A DNA stretch of 64,000 bases from an uncultured Oscillospiraceae bacterium (GCA_910588145.1 CAJUPO010000003.1:62001-126000); one strand, 5' to 3'; numbered from the stretch's first letter, positions 25,375-34,238 are shown. Notes: generated by a model from the sequence alone, not told the origin. Program-made: numbers and translations.

Positions 25375-26301
25375 TTATTTATTCATCATGCTTGCAACTT
25401 CATCAGCAAAGTTGTCTTCCTTCTTTTCAACACCTTCGCCTCTTTCAAAGCATACGCAATCAATTACGTTAATTGTTGTTCCAGCATCCTTTGCACACTG
25501 TTCAACATACTTTTTAACTGTAAAGCTACCGTCCTTAACAAATTCCTGTTCAAGCAGGCAATTTTCAGAATAGTACTTACCAACCTTACCTTCTACAATC
25601 TTCACCTTAACCTGTTCCGGCTTATTAGCCATCTTAGGATCTTCGTCCATCTGTGCAAGCATAATCTTCTTTTCAGATTCAATTACTTCAGCAGGAACAT
25701 CTTCCTTCTTAAGGTATGGAGCCTTAAGAGCAGCAAGCTGAAGAGCGCAATCCTTACCGCAAGCAAGAACAGCGTCAGATGCACCAGCAGGCGTATCAAG
25801 ATTAATCATAACGCCGATTTTACCGCCGCCATGTACATAAGGAACAAGAACGCCTTCAAGTCTTTTAAATCTTCTTATATGCATATTTTCACGAATCTTA
25901 AGGAAAAGTTCCTGAAGCGCTTCAGCAACAGTTGTTGTTCCGCCGTAAATCTGTTCTGCATTAAGAGCATCCAAATCAGCAGGATTCTTTTCAATAATTG
26001 TCATTGCAACATTATCAACAAACTTCTTAAATTCATCATTATTAGCTGCAAAGTCAGTTTCTATATTAACTTCAACAACCGCACCTACTGTATGGTCTTC
26101 GTTAGTCATAGCCATAACGATACCTTCAGCAGCAACTCTTCCGGACTTCTTAGCCTGTGTAGCAAGTCCCTTTTCTCTGAGAATTACAGTTGCCTTTTCA
26201 AAATCGCCGTCAGCTTCAACAAGAGCCTTCTTACAATCCATCATGCCGACGCCTGTCTGCTTACGCAGTTCAGCAACGTCCTTAGCTGAAATATTAGCCA
26301 T
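25375..26301 (-). CDS. tsf: Translation elongation factor Ts
   Basis: 308 residues. The N-terminal UBA-like segment DVAELRKQTGVGMMDCKKAL contains the conserved TGVGMMDCKKAL motif, and the core has EVNIETDFAANNDEF, the residues that insert into EF-Tu to expel GDP. Full length for the long Clostridial form. GGAGG stands 8 bases before the ATG. It follows rpsB in the usual order; a hairpin at 26332-26363 sits between them and may lower tsf expression relative to rpsB. Confidence 0.98.
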   Translation of the reverse strand: MANISAKDVAELRKQTGVGMMDCKKALVEADGDFEKATVILREKGLATQAKKSGRVAAEGIVMAMTNEDHTVGAVVEVNIETDFAANNDEFKKFVDNVAMTIIEKNPADLDALNAEQIYGGTTTVAEALQELFLKIRENMHIRRFKRLEGVLVPYVHGGGKIGVMINLDTPAGASDAVLACGKDCALQLAALKAPYLKKEDVPAEVIESEKKIMLAQMDEDPKMANKPEQVKVKIVEGKVGKYYSENCLLEQEFVKDGSFTVKKYVEQCAKDAGTTINVIDCVCFERGEGVEKKEDNFADEVASMMNK

Positions 26302-26331
26302 TATTATCTTCCTCCAATTTATTTTTATTCA

Positions 26332-26363
26332 GAAAAACCCGAATATATTTTATATATCCGGGC
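26332..26363 (-). terminator. Intergenic hairpin between rpsB and tsf
   Basis: CCCGAATATA pairs with TATATCCGGG (one mismatch), followed on the minus strand by five T. Probably a partial terminator within the operon. Confidence 0.6.
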
Positions 26364-26376
26364 ATATTTTCCTTAA

Positions 26377-27120
26377 TTATTCAGCTGCTTCCTCTGAAAC
26401 TTCTTCAGCAGGTGCTTCAGCTTCTTCAGTAACATCTTCGCCCTGTCTACCTTCAATAATTGCATTTGCAATTGTTCCGGCAATAAGCTTTACAGCTCTG
26501 ATAGCATCGTCATTACCAGGAATAACGTAGTCAACTTCATCAGGATCGCAGTTTGTATCAACAATAGCTACAATAGGAATATTAAGCTTCTTTGCTTCAG
26601 CTACTGCAATCTTTTCTTTTCTTGGATCAACTATGAAGAGGGCTCCTGGGAGTCCATTCATATTCTTGATACCGCCCATAAATTTTTCAAGCTTTTCAAT
26701 TTCAAGATTCAGCTTTACAACTTCCTTCTTAGGAAGAAGATCAAATGTACCGTCTTCAGCCATTGTATGAAGCTGTTCAAGTCTCTTGATTCTTGTCTGA
26801 ATTGTATTAAAGTTAGTAAGCATTCCGCCGAGCCAACGAGCATTTACATAATGTGCGCCTGCTCTGAGGGCTTCTTCCTTAACAGAATCGCCTGCCTGCT
26901 TTTTTGTACCTACAAAAAGCACGCTCTTGCCTTCAGCAGATATGTCTCTTACAAACATATATGCTTCTTCAAGCTTCTTAACTGTTTTCTGAAGATCAAT
27001 AATGTAGATTCCGTTTCTTTCTGTAAAGATATACGGAGCCATTTTTGGATTCCATCTTCTTGTCTGATGACCAAAATGCACACCAGCTTCAAGAAGCTGC
27101 TTCATTGATACTACTGCCAT
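26377..27120 (-). CDS. rpsB: 30S ribosomal protein uS2
   Basis: 247 residues. Opens MAVVSMKQLLEAGVHFGHQT and keeps RRWNPKMAPYIFTERNGIYI and FIVDPRKEKIAVAEAKKLNI, all standard for uS2. The C-terminus is an acidic Glu/Ala tail (EEAEAPAEEVSEEAAE) common in Firmicutes. The ATG has AGGAGG 8 bases upstream and is preceded by a structured ~100-base leader. First gene of the rpsB-tsf operon. Confidence 0.98.
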   Translation of the reverse strand: MAVVSMKQLLEAGVHFGHQTRRWNPKMAPYIFTERNGIYIIDLQKTVKKLEEAYMFVRDISAEGKSVLFVGTKKQAGDSVKEEALRAGAHYVNARWLGGMLTNFNTIQTRIKRLEQLHTMAEDGTFDLLPKKEVVKLNLEIEKLEKFMGGIKNMNGLPGALFIVDPRKEKIAVAEAKKLNIPIVAIVDTNCDPDEVDYVIPGNDDAIRAVKLIAGTIANAIIEGRQGEDVTEEAEAPAEEVSEEAAE

Positions 27121-27222
27121 GGTAGTTCCTCCTGTTTGGTTTTATTATCCTCCGCCCAACTTAGCTCAGAAGCAACCCATATGGATGGGACCAAGTTCTG
27201 AAAGTACAAGCGTGCGAATTAC
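27121..27222 (-). promoter_or_regulatory. Structured rpsB leader, candidate autoregulatory RNA
   Basis: Between the promoter and rpsB the RNA can form an outer stem TCAGAA/TTCTGA (27201-27196 with 27171-27166) enclosing CCCAT/ATGGG (27176-27189). The loop segment CTTGG (27195-27191) can pair with CTAAG (27164-27160) downstream, giving a pseudoknot. Ribosomal-protein leaders of this kind often bind their own product. Structure inferred by eye. Confidence 0.45.
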
Positions 27223-27228
27223 CTAATA

Positions 27229-27257
27229 ATTATATCATAATCATTAAATAAAATCAA
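27229..27257 (-). promoter_or_regulatory. rpsB-tsf promoter
   Basis: Minus strand: TTGATT (27257-27252), 17 bases, TATAAT (27234-27229). Confidence 0.85.
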
Positions 27258-27269
27258 TATAAAATTATT

Positions 27270-27569
27270 TTATTTTTTGCACAAATTATCAAAATTAAAC
27301 ACCTTGGATTTTGTGCAATTATTACTTTCTATGCTTTCGAACGAAACGAGAACTGTATCTTTTCCAATCAATTTTATTTGTTCACAACCAATAATGATAT
27401 CCTTTTCTTTGCCAAGCAAGCCGCAAACACGCTTTCTTCCCCATATAACAAATGCTATTACCCGACTTGAATCTGATTCAAATTCCATATCATCAATAAA
27501 ACCTAACTTTTCTCCGTCTTTGATATTTACAACCTCCTTACCCTTAAGTTCAGAAAGACTGCAAATCAA
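27270..27569 (-). CDS. ylmC: YlmC/YmxH family PRC-barrel sporulation protein
   Basis: 99 residues. The pattern LICSLSELKGKEVVNIKDGEKLGFIDDMEFE is a single PRC-barrel as in YlmC/YmxH, small proteins found in spore-forming Firmicutes. I prefer the TTG at 27569, because the family begins at this residue and GGTGG lies just upstream; the longer frame from a TTG at 27587 would add an unmatched WC segment. The middle has KRVCGLLGKEKDIIIG. It supports the sporulation signal given by sipL and spoIVA. Exact role unknown. Confidence 0.8.
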   Translation of the reverse strand: MICSLSELKGKEVVNIKDGEKLGFIDDMEFESDSSRVIAFVIWGRKRVCGLLGKEKDIIIGCEQIKLIGKDTVLVSFESIESNNCTKSKVFNFDNLCKK

Positions 27570-27747
27570 AGTACACCACCCTTTCAAATCAATCTATATT
27601 ATTTATATGCTGTTTTAATTATTTTAGAAAAGTTAGTCGCAAATTAAAAGGTATTCTTTTTAAGAAACCAGGGTATTGGCAATCGCCAAGTTGTCTTCCC
27701 AGTACTGCAAGGAAATTATAAATTATTTAAAGGCTAATATTTAACCT

Positions 27748-28587
27748 TTATTCTAAAGATTTTCTCATTTCAACATAATCTTTTTGCGTAATAGGCATAG
27801 GCTCGAATTCTTTACGTGAAAAAGGTTTAATATTTTCATCATAATCCATTCTTATTTCTCTTTTTAAGTTACGGTATTCCCCTAATATAATATACTCAAA
27901 TTCAGAACGTGCTCTTGCATGATTATTAAAATATTCTATTCCGTCTTTATATACATCTGACGGTAAAAAATACAACCAGAATGTCAAGTTAAGTTTAACT
28001 CCATGATTTTCCCCAATCTTCATAATTTCTTGCGTTGCTTTATTTAAACTTTTATACTCCTCTTCATATGTTGCACTTATACCTGATTCTTTATTTATAC
28101 ATATTCTATAATAAAGTGATAAATCATCATCTGACTGTTCATGCATAGTTTCAAAAAAATAATCAAGATTAAATTCTCCGCTATTAATTTTTTCTGCTGT
28201 TACTGTATCATTAATAACCTTATAGTTATAACAATATATATAGCATTCTTGAAATACTTCACTTAATTGATTATATAACTCCTTTGACAGTTCTTTCGAA
28301 GCCAACATAGAAGCATATTCATCATATGATATTTCACCGTCATCTATGAACAATATTTCAAATAATAAATCACGATTATTTTTCGGATAACATACTCCAA
28401 AATATGACGGTCCGCCGTTCGCCCATACATTTAAACACACAAATTCCTCGTTATATCTTCCTTGCAATGCTTTTTCAAGTACCTTTTTCAAATTTCTTTT
28501 GGTTTGAAATCCGCACCCTGTTAACCCCAGTGTTGTTATTAACAGCACTCCCATTATTATTATCGCCGCCATTTTTCTTAGCCTCAT
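27748..28587 (-). CDS. Lipoprotein of unknown function
   Basis: 279 residues. The signal sequence ends in a lipobox (GLTGC at residues 21-25), so the protein is lipid-anchored at the outer face of the membrane. The mature part is mixed helix/strand and rich in Tyr, Glu and Asn, with no motif I recognise. The start ATG has a modest AGGAA site. Neighbours on the same strand are an unknown cytoplasmic protein and an LPXTG surface protein; each seems separately transcribed. Confidence 0.75.
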   Translation of the reverse strand: MRLRKMAAIIIMGVLLITTLGLTGCGFQTKRNLKKVLEKALQGRYNEEFVCLNVWANGGPSYFGVCYPKNNRDLLFEILFIDDGEISYDEYASMLASKELSKELYNQLSEVFQECYIYCYNYKVINDTVTAEKINSGEFNLDYFFETMHEQSDDDLSLYYRICINKESGISATYEEEYKSLNKATQEIMKIGENHGVKLNLTFWLYFLPSDVYKDGIEYFNNHARARSEFEYIILGEYRNLKREIRMDYDENIKPFSRKEFEPMPITQKDYVEMRKSLE

Positions 28588-28747
28588 ATGTCGATTCCTT
28601 TCTATTAGTATTGAAATCTGTGCATTATCATAGATTTAAAAATAAGAAATACATTAGGCATATTGCCATTTATTCTGTTATAGATAATAACAACTCCTAC
28701 TACTTTCAGTTATAAAACTATAAATCTATAAATTTGCCAATTATTTA

Positions 28748-29272
28748 TTAAATAATATTTACATTTAAATTTAATTTACTTAACTCGTTATCAATATAAA
28801 ACTGTTTAGAAACTATCCAACAATCAATATTATGAGATTCTTTTATAGATTCAATTATTTTTTTATCATAATCAATAGATATCTCCTTTCCAATTCCGCA
28901 TATAATTAACTTTTTATTGCCTTTAAAGCATTTAATTATTTCATTAATTAAGTCAGTATATTGCTTGCCTATTATTTCCTTGTCTAAATTAATCCAACAA
29001 TCAATAATATATCCATTTTTATTTTTTTCGATAAAAACTCCAATGCTCTCGTGTTGTATATTTTTTTCAACAGTTACTATTTTGGTTTCCATAAAATCTT
29101 CTGCTTCTTTTAGTGAATTGATTTTAATTTTATTATCATAGTACCAATTATCCATAATGCTTATAATCAGTTCTTCGTTGTCACTTGATAAATAATGTTC
29201 TAAAAAATTTAACATATCAGTATATAAACTTTTATTACTGCTGACAATACTAAATTCTATTAATTCCCCCAT
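28748..29272 (-). CDS. Cytoplasmic protein of unknown function
   Basis: 174 residues, no signal peptide or membrane helix, very AT-rich. The order of strands and helices (ELIEFSIVSSNKSLYTDMLN; KNGYIIDCWINLDKEIIGK; CWIVSKQFYIDNEL) looks like a small alpha/beta fold of the kind found in immunity or SMI1-like proteins, but no motif proves this. GGAGGAG precedes the ATG. It lies after the LPXTG gene terminator. Function unknown. Confidence 0.65.
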   Translation of the reverse strand: MGELIEFSIVSSNKSLYTDMLNFLEHYLSSDNEELIISIMDNWYYDNKIKINSLKEAEDFMETKIVTVEKNIQHESIGVFIEKNKNGYIIDCWINLDKEIIGKQYTDLINEIIKCFKGNKKLIICGIGKEISIDYDKKIIESIKESHNIDCWIVSKQFYIDNELSKLNLNVNII

Positions 29273-29411
29273 ATTGCTCCTCCTCTATAATCGCTTCATC
29301 ACTATAGTTGAATCTGCCTAAGGATATAATACAGTATAAGTAAAAATATTTCAATACTTAAATATCTTTGTATTCATTATTTAATTCAGTTAATATCTTT
29401 GTTTATTAAAA

Positions 29412-29449
29412 GAATTTGGGTGCATTGCAAAAGCAATGCACCATTTTTT
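29412..29449 (-). terminator. Hairpin after the LPXTG gene
   Basis: GGTGCATTGC / GCAATGCACC around AAAA. A nearly identical hairpin follows the decayed LPXTG copy at 48850-48875. Confidence 0.8.
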
Positions 29450-29461
29450 TATAATATAATA

Positions 29462-30433
29462 TTACCTATAATCTTCCTTTTTTCTAAAGAAACCTGATTT
29501 TATAATTGCTGCTGAACCGACTCCGACCATTCCCACTGCTGCTGCAATAAGATCATGATACCATTTTGAGTATCCAGTTTCCGGTAGTGTTGCTGTGCTG
29601 GTAGTTGTAGATACCATTGTTGCTGTAGTTATATATGTACTAACAGTATCTATCGTTTCGCTTTCTACTGCAGTCGATGTTACGGGTATAGTTGTTTCCG
29701 AAACAGTACTGCTTGTTGTATCTGTAACAACAGTTGTATCTGTTACTTCCGTTGCTGAAGTTGTTTCCATAAGTGTTGTATCCGTTGTGACCTCAGTAGC
29801 TTCTGTAAGTGTTGTTTCTGTTGTGACCTCAGTAGCTTCCGCAAGCGTTGTTTCAGTAGTTTCTGTAGGCTGAACTGGTTCTGTCGTTTCTTCAGTTGGT
29901 TCAGTTGTAGGTATTTCAGGCTCTTCGTCAAGAGGTATAAATTCAAAGTTATTTTCTTTAGCATAGGTTTCAGCAACAGTATTTTTATATCCCACAATGA
30001 ATACAAGGGGATTTCTAGTTATTTCATACCGATGATCCGGGTTAGTTATATAGTGAGGGCTATAATAACCCAGTGCTCTGTCGCCTATATACTTGATACC
30101 AGCTGGAATAAAATACAAATCGATATTACCTCCTTTTCCTAATCCTAAAAAACATTCAGCTTCAATTTCTGTCACATATTCAGGTATTATTATTTTACTT
30201 TTATCGTTCCAACAAGTATAAAAAGCTCTCCAACCTAACCGCACAACCTTTTTGCCGCCTAAATATTCTGGAATTTGTTCAATTTTTCTTGCACCTGCCG
30301 AAGTTATTACAACTCCATCATTATACTCTTCATATCTAAAGTAACCCTCATCAACTGCATATACATTTAATGAAAATGTTACAAAACTTAATATCATAAA
30401 TGGTAAAAGAAATATTTTTTTAACCTTTAACAT
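29462..30433 (-). CDS. LPXTG-anchored BspA-type leucine-rich repeat surface protein
   Basis: 323 residues. Signal peptide (FLLPFMILSFVTFSLNVYA), then a short BspA/LRR_5-like region with IEQIPEYLGGKKVVRLGWRA and IIIPEYVTEIEAECFLG (residues 25-170). A ~110-residue Thr/Glu/Val-rich stalk contains near-repeats of TEATEVTTDTTL. The C-terminal sorting signal is LPETGYSKW, a hydrophobic stretch (AAAVGMVGVGSAAIIK) and a FFRKKEDYR tail, so a sortase should attach it to the wall. GGAGG lies 9 bases before the ATG, and the promoter carries the tandem boxes. A sortase gene is at 48904-49419. Confidence 0.9.
   Translation of the reverse strand: MLKVKKIFLLPFMILSFVTFSLNVYAVDEGYFRYEEYNDGVVITSAGARKIEQIPEYLGGKKVVRLGWRAFYTCWNDKSKIIIPEYVTEIEAECFLGLGKGGNIDLYFIPAGIKYIGDRALGYYSPHYITNPDHRYEITRNPLVFIVGYKNTVAETYAKENNFEFIPLDEEPEIPTTEPTEETTEPVQPTETTETTLAEATEVTTETTLTEATEVTTDTTLMETTSATEVTDTTVVTDTTSSTVSETTIPVTSTAVESETIDTVSTYITTATMVSTTTSTATLPETGYSKWYHDLIAAAVGMVGVGSAAIIKSGFFRKKEDYR
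29760..29875 (-). repeat. Tandem repeats coding the Thr-rich stalk
   Basis: GTGACCTCAGTAGCTTC occurs twice within a 48-base near-repeat, coding repeated TEATEVTT units. Such repeats tend to vary in number between strains. Confidence 0.65.
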
Positions 30434-30478
30434 ATTTTACGTCCTCCTAATATTATTAACATCAATTTTCTTTCATTA

Positions 30479-30542
30479 ATAATATCATTCTTTTTACTAA
30501 AAATCAATATAAAATCCCCCAATGCACATTTTTAATCCCCCA
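30479..30542 (-). promoter_or_regulatory. LPXTG gene promoter with tandem LytTR-like boxes
   Basis: Minus strand: TGGGGGATT twice (30542-30534, 30521-30513; period 21), then TTGATT (30507-30502), 17 bases, TATTAT (30484-30479). Nearly the same in sequence and spacing as the agrB1 promoter. Confidence 0.7.
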
Positions 30543-30763
30543 TGTTAGAAAAATTCTTATTTTATCATTTCTTGCCATCGTGCCCTATATATAAAGAAAA
30601 AGCCTGAAATTACCGAAACATCACAGTAATCTCAGGCTTTGTATAATTATGAAATAAAAATTTTTTTGCAATATAAAAAATAAAGAACCAGTACTAAATC
30701 ACTGATTCCCTTATCATTACAAAAAATTGAATATAAAACACAAGTCGCTGTTAAATCATTTTT

Positions 30764-30813
30764 CTTACAGCTACTTGCGGATAACTCCGTTATCAGTTCA
30801 ATATAGCTGTAAG
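30764..30813 (-). repeat. Nested perfect hairpin downstream of tRNA-Lys
   Basis: Outer arms CTTACAGCTA / TAGCTGTAAG enclose an inner perfect hairpin GATAAC-TCC-GTTATC. It lies 24 bases after the tRNA 3' end within the likely transcript. Confidence 0.55.
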
Positions 30814-30836
30814 TAGATGATTTTAGCACTTACGTT

Positions 30837-30912
30837 TGGTGAGATATGAGAGATTCGAACTCTCGACCCTACGCTTAAAAGGCGTATGCTCTGCCAACTG
30901 AGCTAATATCTC
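30837..30912 (-). tRNA. tRNA-Lys (anticodon TTT)
   Basis: Minus strand. Acceptor GAGATAT / ATATCTC, anticodon loop CTTTTAA on a TACGC/GCGTA stem, T-loop GTTCGAAT, and encoded CCA (30839-30837). Confidence 0.96.
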
Positions 30913-30983
30913 AACAACAATTAAATTATACCACAAATAAAATAGCTTGTCAACACTTTTTTGAAATTTTTTGAATTTTTTTT

Positions 30984-31014
30984 AAAAATTAGGCTCTGAT
31001 AATCTCAGAGCCTG
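30984..31014 (-). terminator. mscL terminator
   Basis: AGGCTCTGA / TCAGAGCCT around a 5-base loop, followed by a T-rich run on the minus strand. Confidence 0.85.
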
Positions 31015-31018
31015 TATT

Positions 31019-31471
31019 TTATTGTTTTTCCTTAAGCAAATCTCTTATTTCCATAAGAAGCAATTCTTCATTAGAAGGCTTAGGTTCTTCCTTTTCTGGT
31101 TCCTTTTTCGGTTCTTCTTTTTTATGAAAAACATTCATAAATTTTACAATAAAGAAAACGCACATTGCTGTTAGGATAAACGTAATAATAGCCTGGAGAA
31201 AGTTTCCTATATTAATGTATGGTCTGTTTCCCCACGGGATAGTAACCCCAAGACTGCGAAAATTTATGCCGGCAAGAATCATTCCAATAAAAGGCATAAG
31301 TATATCATCAACAAGAGAATTTACAATAGATGTAAAAGCTCCGCCGACAATTACACCGACTGCCATATCAAGAACGTTTCCGCGAGAAATAAACGTTTTA
31401 AACTCGTTTATTACTCCCCCGACGCCCTTTAGTTTCTTTTTCACTACTGACTGATTTTCGTTTTCCGCCAT
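31019..31471 (-). CDS. mscL: Large-conductance mechanosensitive channel
   Basis: 150 residues. The first helix FISRGNVLDMAVGVIVGGAF and the pore-lining AFTSIVNSLVDDILMPFIG are the strongest MscL signature. The second helix (FLQAIITFILTAMCVFFIVK) is followed by a Glu/Lys/Pro-rich charged stretch and the C-terminal bundle helix (NEELLLMEIRDLLKEKQ). The homopentamer opens under membrane tension to release solutes in hypo-osmotic shock. Ribosome site GGAGG is present; monocistronic with its own terminator. Confidence 0.97.
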   Translation of the reverse strand: MAENENQSVVKKKLKGVGGVINEFKTFISRGNVLDMAVGVIVGGAFTSIVNSLVDDILMPFIGMILAGINFRSLGVTIPWGNRPYINIGNFLQAIITFILTAMCVFFIVKFMNVFHKKEEPKKEPEKEEPKPSNEELLLMEIRDLLKEKQ

Positions 31472-31728
31472 TTTTTCTCCCTCCGCAATTTAATTAGTTA
31501 TTATAAGCATTGCTTTTTTCAGGAAAGCACAAACCTTATTTATTTTATGATTATAACACAATTTTCATCATATTTCAACATATTGTGCTTATTTTAAGTG
31601 AATTATAATATATTTCATTAATTAATTTGTGTATAATTACTGAAAACATCTGAAAAGGTATTTATTTTTAAAATGAATTATGTTATAATATAAATATTCG
31701 AAAATCATCTGCAAAAAGGAGCAATAAT

Positions 31729-32805
31729 ATGAGTGCTACTAAACAGGAAGGCAAAAAGAACTATACTATAAAACGATGTATCGACGTTTTTCTTGCCGCC
31801 GCCCTCGCTGTAAGTGCAGTAATAGGAATAAAAACGGTTTTGAAAGATCTTACAGATATTTCACGTAAAAACGATGACGGCAATATTTCAGTTTCTTCAA
31901 ACGATTCAAAATCCGAAAATGAATTTATATATGTTTCCGATTCAGCAGATAATGAAAATATATATAACGGTCCGCTTATTATGGTTAACAGCGAAAAAAA
32001 ATATCAGGGCAAAGCCGGCGGCCTTAAAAGCGTTTTCGATATAAAAGAACAGAGCAATTATGATTTTTATTCTGTTTATGATAAAGACGTTAAGATTAAA
32101 CAGGAAGCCGCTCAAAGTCTCAACGAAATGCTGGCAGCATTTAATAAGGAAACAGGAATCAGCAATATTCAAGTATCAGGCGGCTATCGTTCGGTAGACA
32201 CACAAAAAGAATATTACGAGGCTGCTGAGGACAAGTCCGGCGTTTCCGAGCCAGGACACAGCGATTACCATACAGGATATTCCATTGATCTTGATGTAGT
32301 ATCAGAAGATGGCGGAAGCTTAGGCTTTGACGGGACCGGCGATTATGCATGGTTTGCTGAAAATGGTTATAAATACGGCTTTGTTGTGAGAAGTCCTGAA
32401 GATAAAACCGACATAACCAAACTTGATTACCGTCCGTGGCATTTTAGATATGTTGGTGTTCCCCATTCATACTATATGCACGAAAAAAATTTGTGTCTTG
32501 AAGAATATTCCGATGTTTTAAAGTCATATTCATACGAAACAGAACATCTTAAAATCAACGCTGATGGAAAAGCATATGAAACTTATTACATTTTGATGGA
32601 CAACAGTGCGTCTACAACAATTATATCTGTTCCGTCTAACAAAGAGTATACCATCTCCGGAAATAATACAGACGGTTTTATAATTACCGTAGACCTTGAT
32701 ACAGACACTTCAGTGCCTGAAGAAACAGCTCCTCCGTCAGAGGACAGTAAAAAAGAAACCGACAGCAATTCTAACGAAAATAAAAACAGCAAACCCGAAG
32801 AATAA
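31729..32805 (+). CDS. VanY-like D,D-carboxypeptidase (peptidase M15B)
   Basis: 358 residues. One N-terminal membrane anchor (CIDVFLAAALAVSAVIGI) with the enzyme outside. Zinc ligands lie in SDYHTGYSIDLDV and in PWHFRYVG, and substrate-binding VSGGYRSVDTQ is present. All fit VanY/DacB-type peptidases that remove the terminal D-Ala of peptidoglycan stems. After the catalytic domain there is a beta-rich region and a Ser/Glu/Asn-rich disordered tail ending KPEE. GGAG lies before the ATG. No vancomycin-resistance genes are nearby, so a cell-wall maintenance role is more likely. Confidence 0.92.
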   Translation: MSATKQEGKKNYTIKRCIDVFLAAALAVSAVIGIKTVLKDLTDISRKNDDGNISVSSNDSKSENEFIYVSDSADNENIYNGPLIMVNSEKKYQGKAGGLKSVFDIKEQSNYDFYSVYDKDVKIKQEAAQSLNEMLAAFNKETGISNIQVSGGYRSVDTQKEYYEAAEDKSGVSEPGHSDYHTGYSIDLDVVSEDGGSLGFDGTGDYAWFAENGYKYGFVVRSPEDKTDITKLDYRPWHFRYVGVPHSYYMHEKNLCLEEYSDVLKSYSYETEHLKINADGKAYETYYILMDNSASTTIISVPSNKEYTISGNNTDGFIITVDLDTDTSVPEETAPPSEDSKKETDSNSNENKNSKPEE

Positions 32806-32810
32806 AAATA

Positions 32811-32842
32811 AAAGGCAGTTCATTGCGAACTGCCTTATTTAT
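32811..32842. terminator. Bidirectional terminator between VanY-like and gltA genes
   Basis: AAGGCAGTTC / GAACTGCCTT around ATTGC, with A-rich and T-rich flanks, serving the two convergent genes. Confidence 0.88.
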
Positions 32843-34204
32843 TTATCTGTTATTTAATTCGATATATTCATTATCTCCGCCGATGCTCTTATAAGCTGGA
32901 CGAATTATTTTATCAACATTAATAAGTTCTTCTATTCTGTGTGCACTCCATCCTACAATTCTTGCCATAGCAAAAATTGGTGTAAATAATTCATACGGAA
33001 TCCCAAGAAGACCATAAACAAATCCACTGTAAAAGTCTACATTAGGACTTACTCCCTTATAAATCTTTCTCTTTTCTGCAATAATCTTAGGCGCAAGCTC
33101 TTCAACAAGAGAATAAAGCTTGAAATCAGCTTCATGATGCTTTTCAACTGCAAGAGAAGACACAAAACTTTTAAAAATCTTTGCACGAGGATCAGATAGT
33201 GTATAAACTGCATGTCCCATTCCATAAATAAGTCCTTTTTTATCAAAGGCTTCTTTACAGAGCAATTTTTCAAGATAAGCTCTCACCTGTTCCGGATCAG
33301 TTGTATCTTCTACATGCTTTTTAAGGTCATCCATCATTTCCACAACTTTAATATTTGCGCCGCCGTGCTTTGGTCCCTTAAGTGAAGATAAAGCTGCCGC
33401 CATAACTGAATATGTATCAGAACCGGCTGATGTTACAACATGAGTTGTAAAAGTAGAATTGTTTCCTCCTCCGTGTTCCATATGAAGCATAAGCGCAACG
33501 TCAAGCACCTGGGCTTCAAGAGCTGTATATTTCATATCCGGACGAAGCATTCTTAAAATGTTTTCAGCAGCAGACAATGACGGATCAGGACGGTGGATAT
33601 ACATACTGTCATCACATTCATAATGATTATATGCATGATAGCCGTAAACTGCCAGCATAGGCATTACGCTTGTAAGCATAAGACACTGTCTTAATACATT
33701 TTCAAGAGAAGTGTCAACAGCATTGTTATCATAAGAAGCAAGAGTAAGAATACTTCTTGTAAGAGTATTCATAACGTCCTTGCTTGAAGCTTTCATTATT
33801 ACATCACGTACAAAATTTGTAGGCAAGGCTCTTAAACTGCCAAGAACACCGCAAAATTCCTCAAGATCCTTTTCATTCGGAAGTGAACCGAAAATCAACA
33901 GATAAGCAGTTTCCTCAAAACCGAATCTTTTTCCGGAAACAACGCCCTTTACGAGATCATTTATATTATATCCCCTGTATTTAAGACGGCCGTCTGCCGG
34001 AATTTTTTCCCCGTTTTCATATTGATAGGCTTCTATACTTGATATAGAAGTAAGTCCCGCAAGCACACCTGAACCATTTTTATCACGAAGACCACGCTTT
34101 ACATTATATTCACTATAAAGTTCAGGATTTATAGAACCATTTTCAACACATTTTCCTGCGTTTCTTTTTATAAAATCGTTCGTTTCTGTAATTTTTTTCA
34201 CCAT
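32843..34204 (-). CDS. gltA: Citrate synthase
   Basis: 453 residues, the long type common in Ruminococcaceae and Clostridia. Catalytic His regions are LMLHMEHGGGNNSTFTTHVV and KGLIYGMGHAVYTLSDPRAK; the catalytic Asp region is SPNVDFYSGFVYGLLGIP. It condenses acetyl-CoA and oxaloacetate to citrate, probably for glutamate synthesis in this anaerobe. The N-terminal ~60 residues (with GLRDKNGSGVLAGLTSISSI) match the family. The promoter is divergent from, and abuts, that of a MarR regulator. Confidence 0.96.
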   Translation of the reverse strand: MVKKITETNDFIKRNAGKCVENGSINPELYSEYNVKRGLRDKNGSGVLAGLTSISSIEAYQYENGEKIPADGRLKYRGYNINDLVKGVVSGKRFGFEETAYLLIFGSLPNEKDLEEFCGVLGSLRALPTNFVRDVIMKASSKDVMNTLTRSILTLASYDNNAVDTSLENVLRQCLMLTSVMPMLAVYGYHAYNHYECDDSMYIHRPDPSLSAAENILRMLRPDMKYTALEAQVLDVALMLHMEHGGGNNSTFTTHVVTSAGSDTYSVMAAALSSLKGPKHGGANIKVVEMMDDLKKHVEDTTDPEQVRAYLEKLLCKEAFDKKGLIYGMGHAVYTLSDPRAKIFKSFVSSLAVEKHHEADFKLYSLVEELAPKIIAEKRKIYKGVSPNVDFYSGFVYGLLGIPYELFTPIFAMARIVGWSAHRIEELINVDKIIRPAYKSIGGDNEYIELNNR

Positions 34205-34238
34205 ACTGCACCTTCTTATTTTTTAATATTTTTATTTT

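Larger units (their letters stand above)
30434..30836. other. Intergenic region: promoter, terminator and nested hairpin
   Basis: Holds the LPXTG promoter (30479-30542). A terminator hairpin at about 30600-30645 (AAGCCTGAAATTAC / GTAATCTCAGGCTT, T-run on the minus strand) follows the tRNA-Lys transcript. A nested hairpin lies at 30764-30813. A 60-codon minus frame at 30647-30829 has no ribosome site and is not called. Confidence 0.6.

Noticed and set aside
29595..29873. Val/Ser-rich plus-strand frame opposite the LPXTG stalk
   Set aside because: A by-product of the Thr-codon repeats on the coding strand.
30647..30829. 60-codon minus-strand open frame after tRNA-Lys
   Set aside because: No ribosome site, covers a nested hairpin, and its composition is not protein-like.
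27748..31471. Prophage or integrative element in the AT-rich 22-31 kb block
   Set aside because: No integrase, attachment repeats or phage structural genes; core genes rpsB-tsf lie within it.
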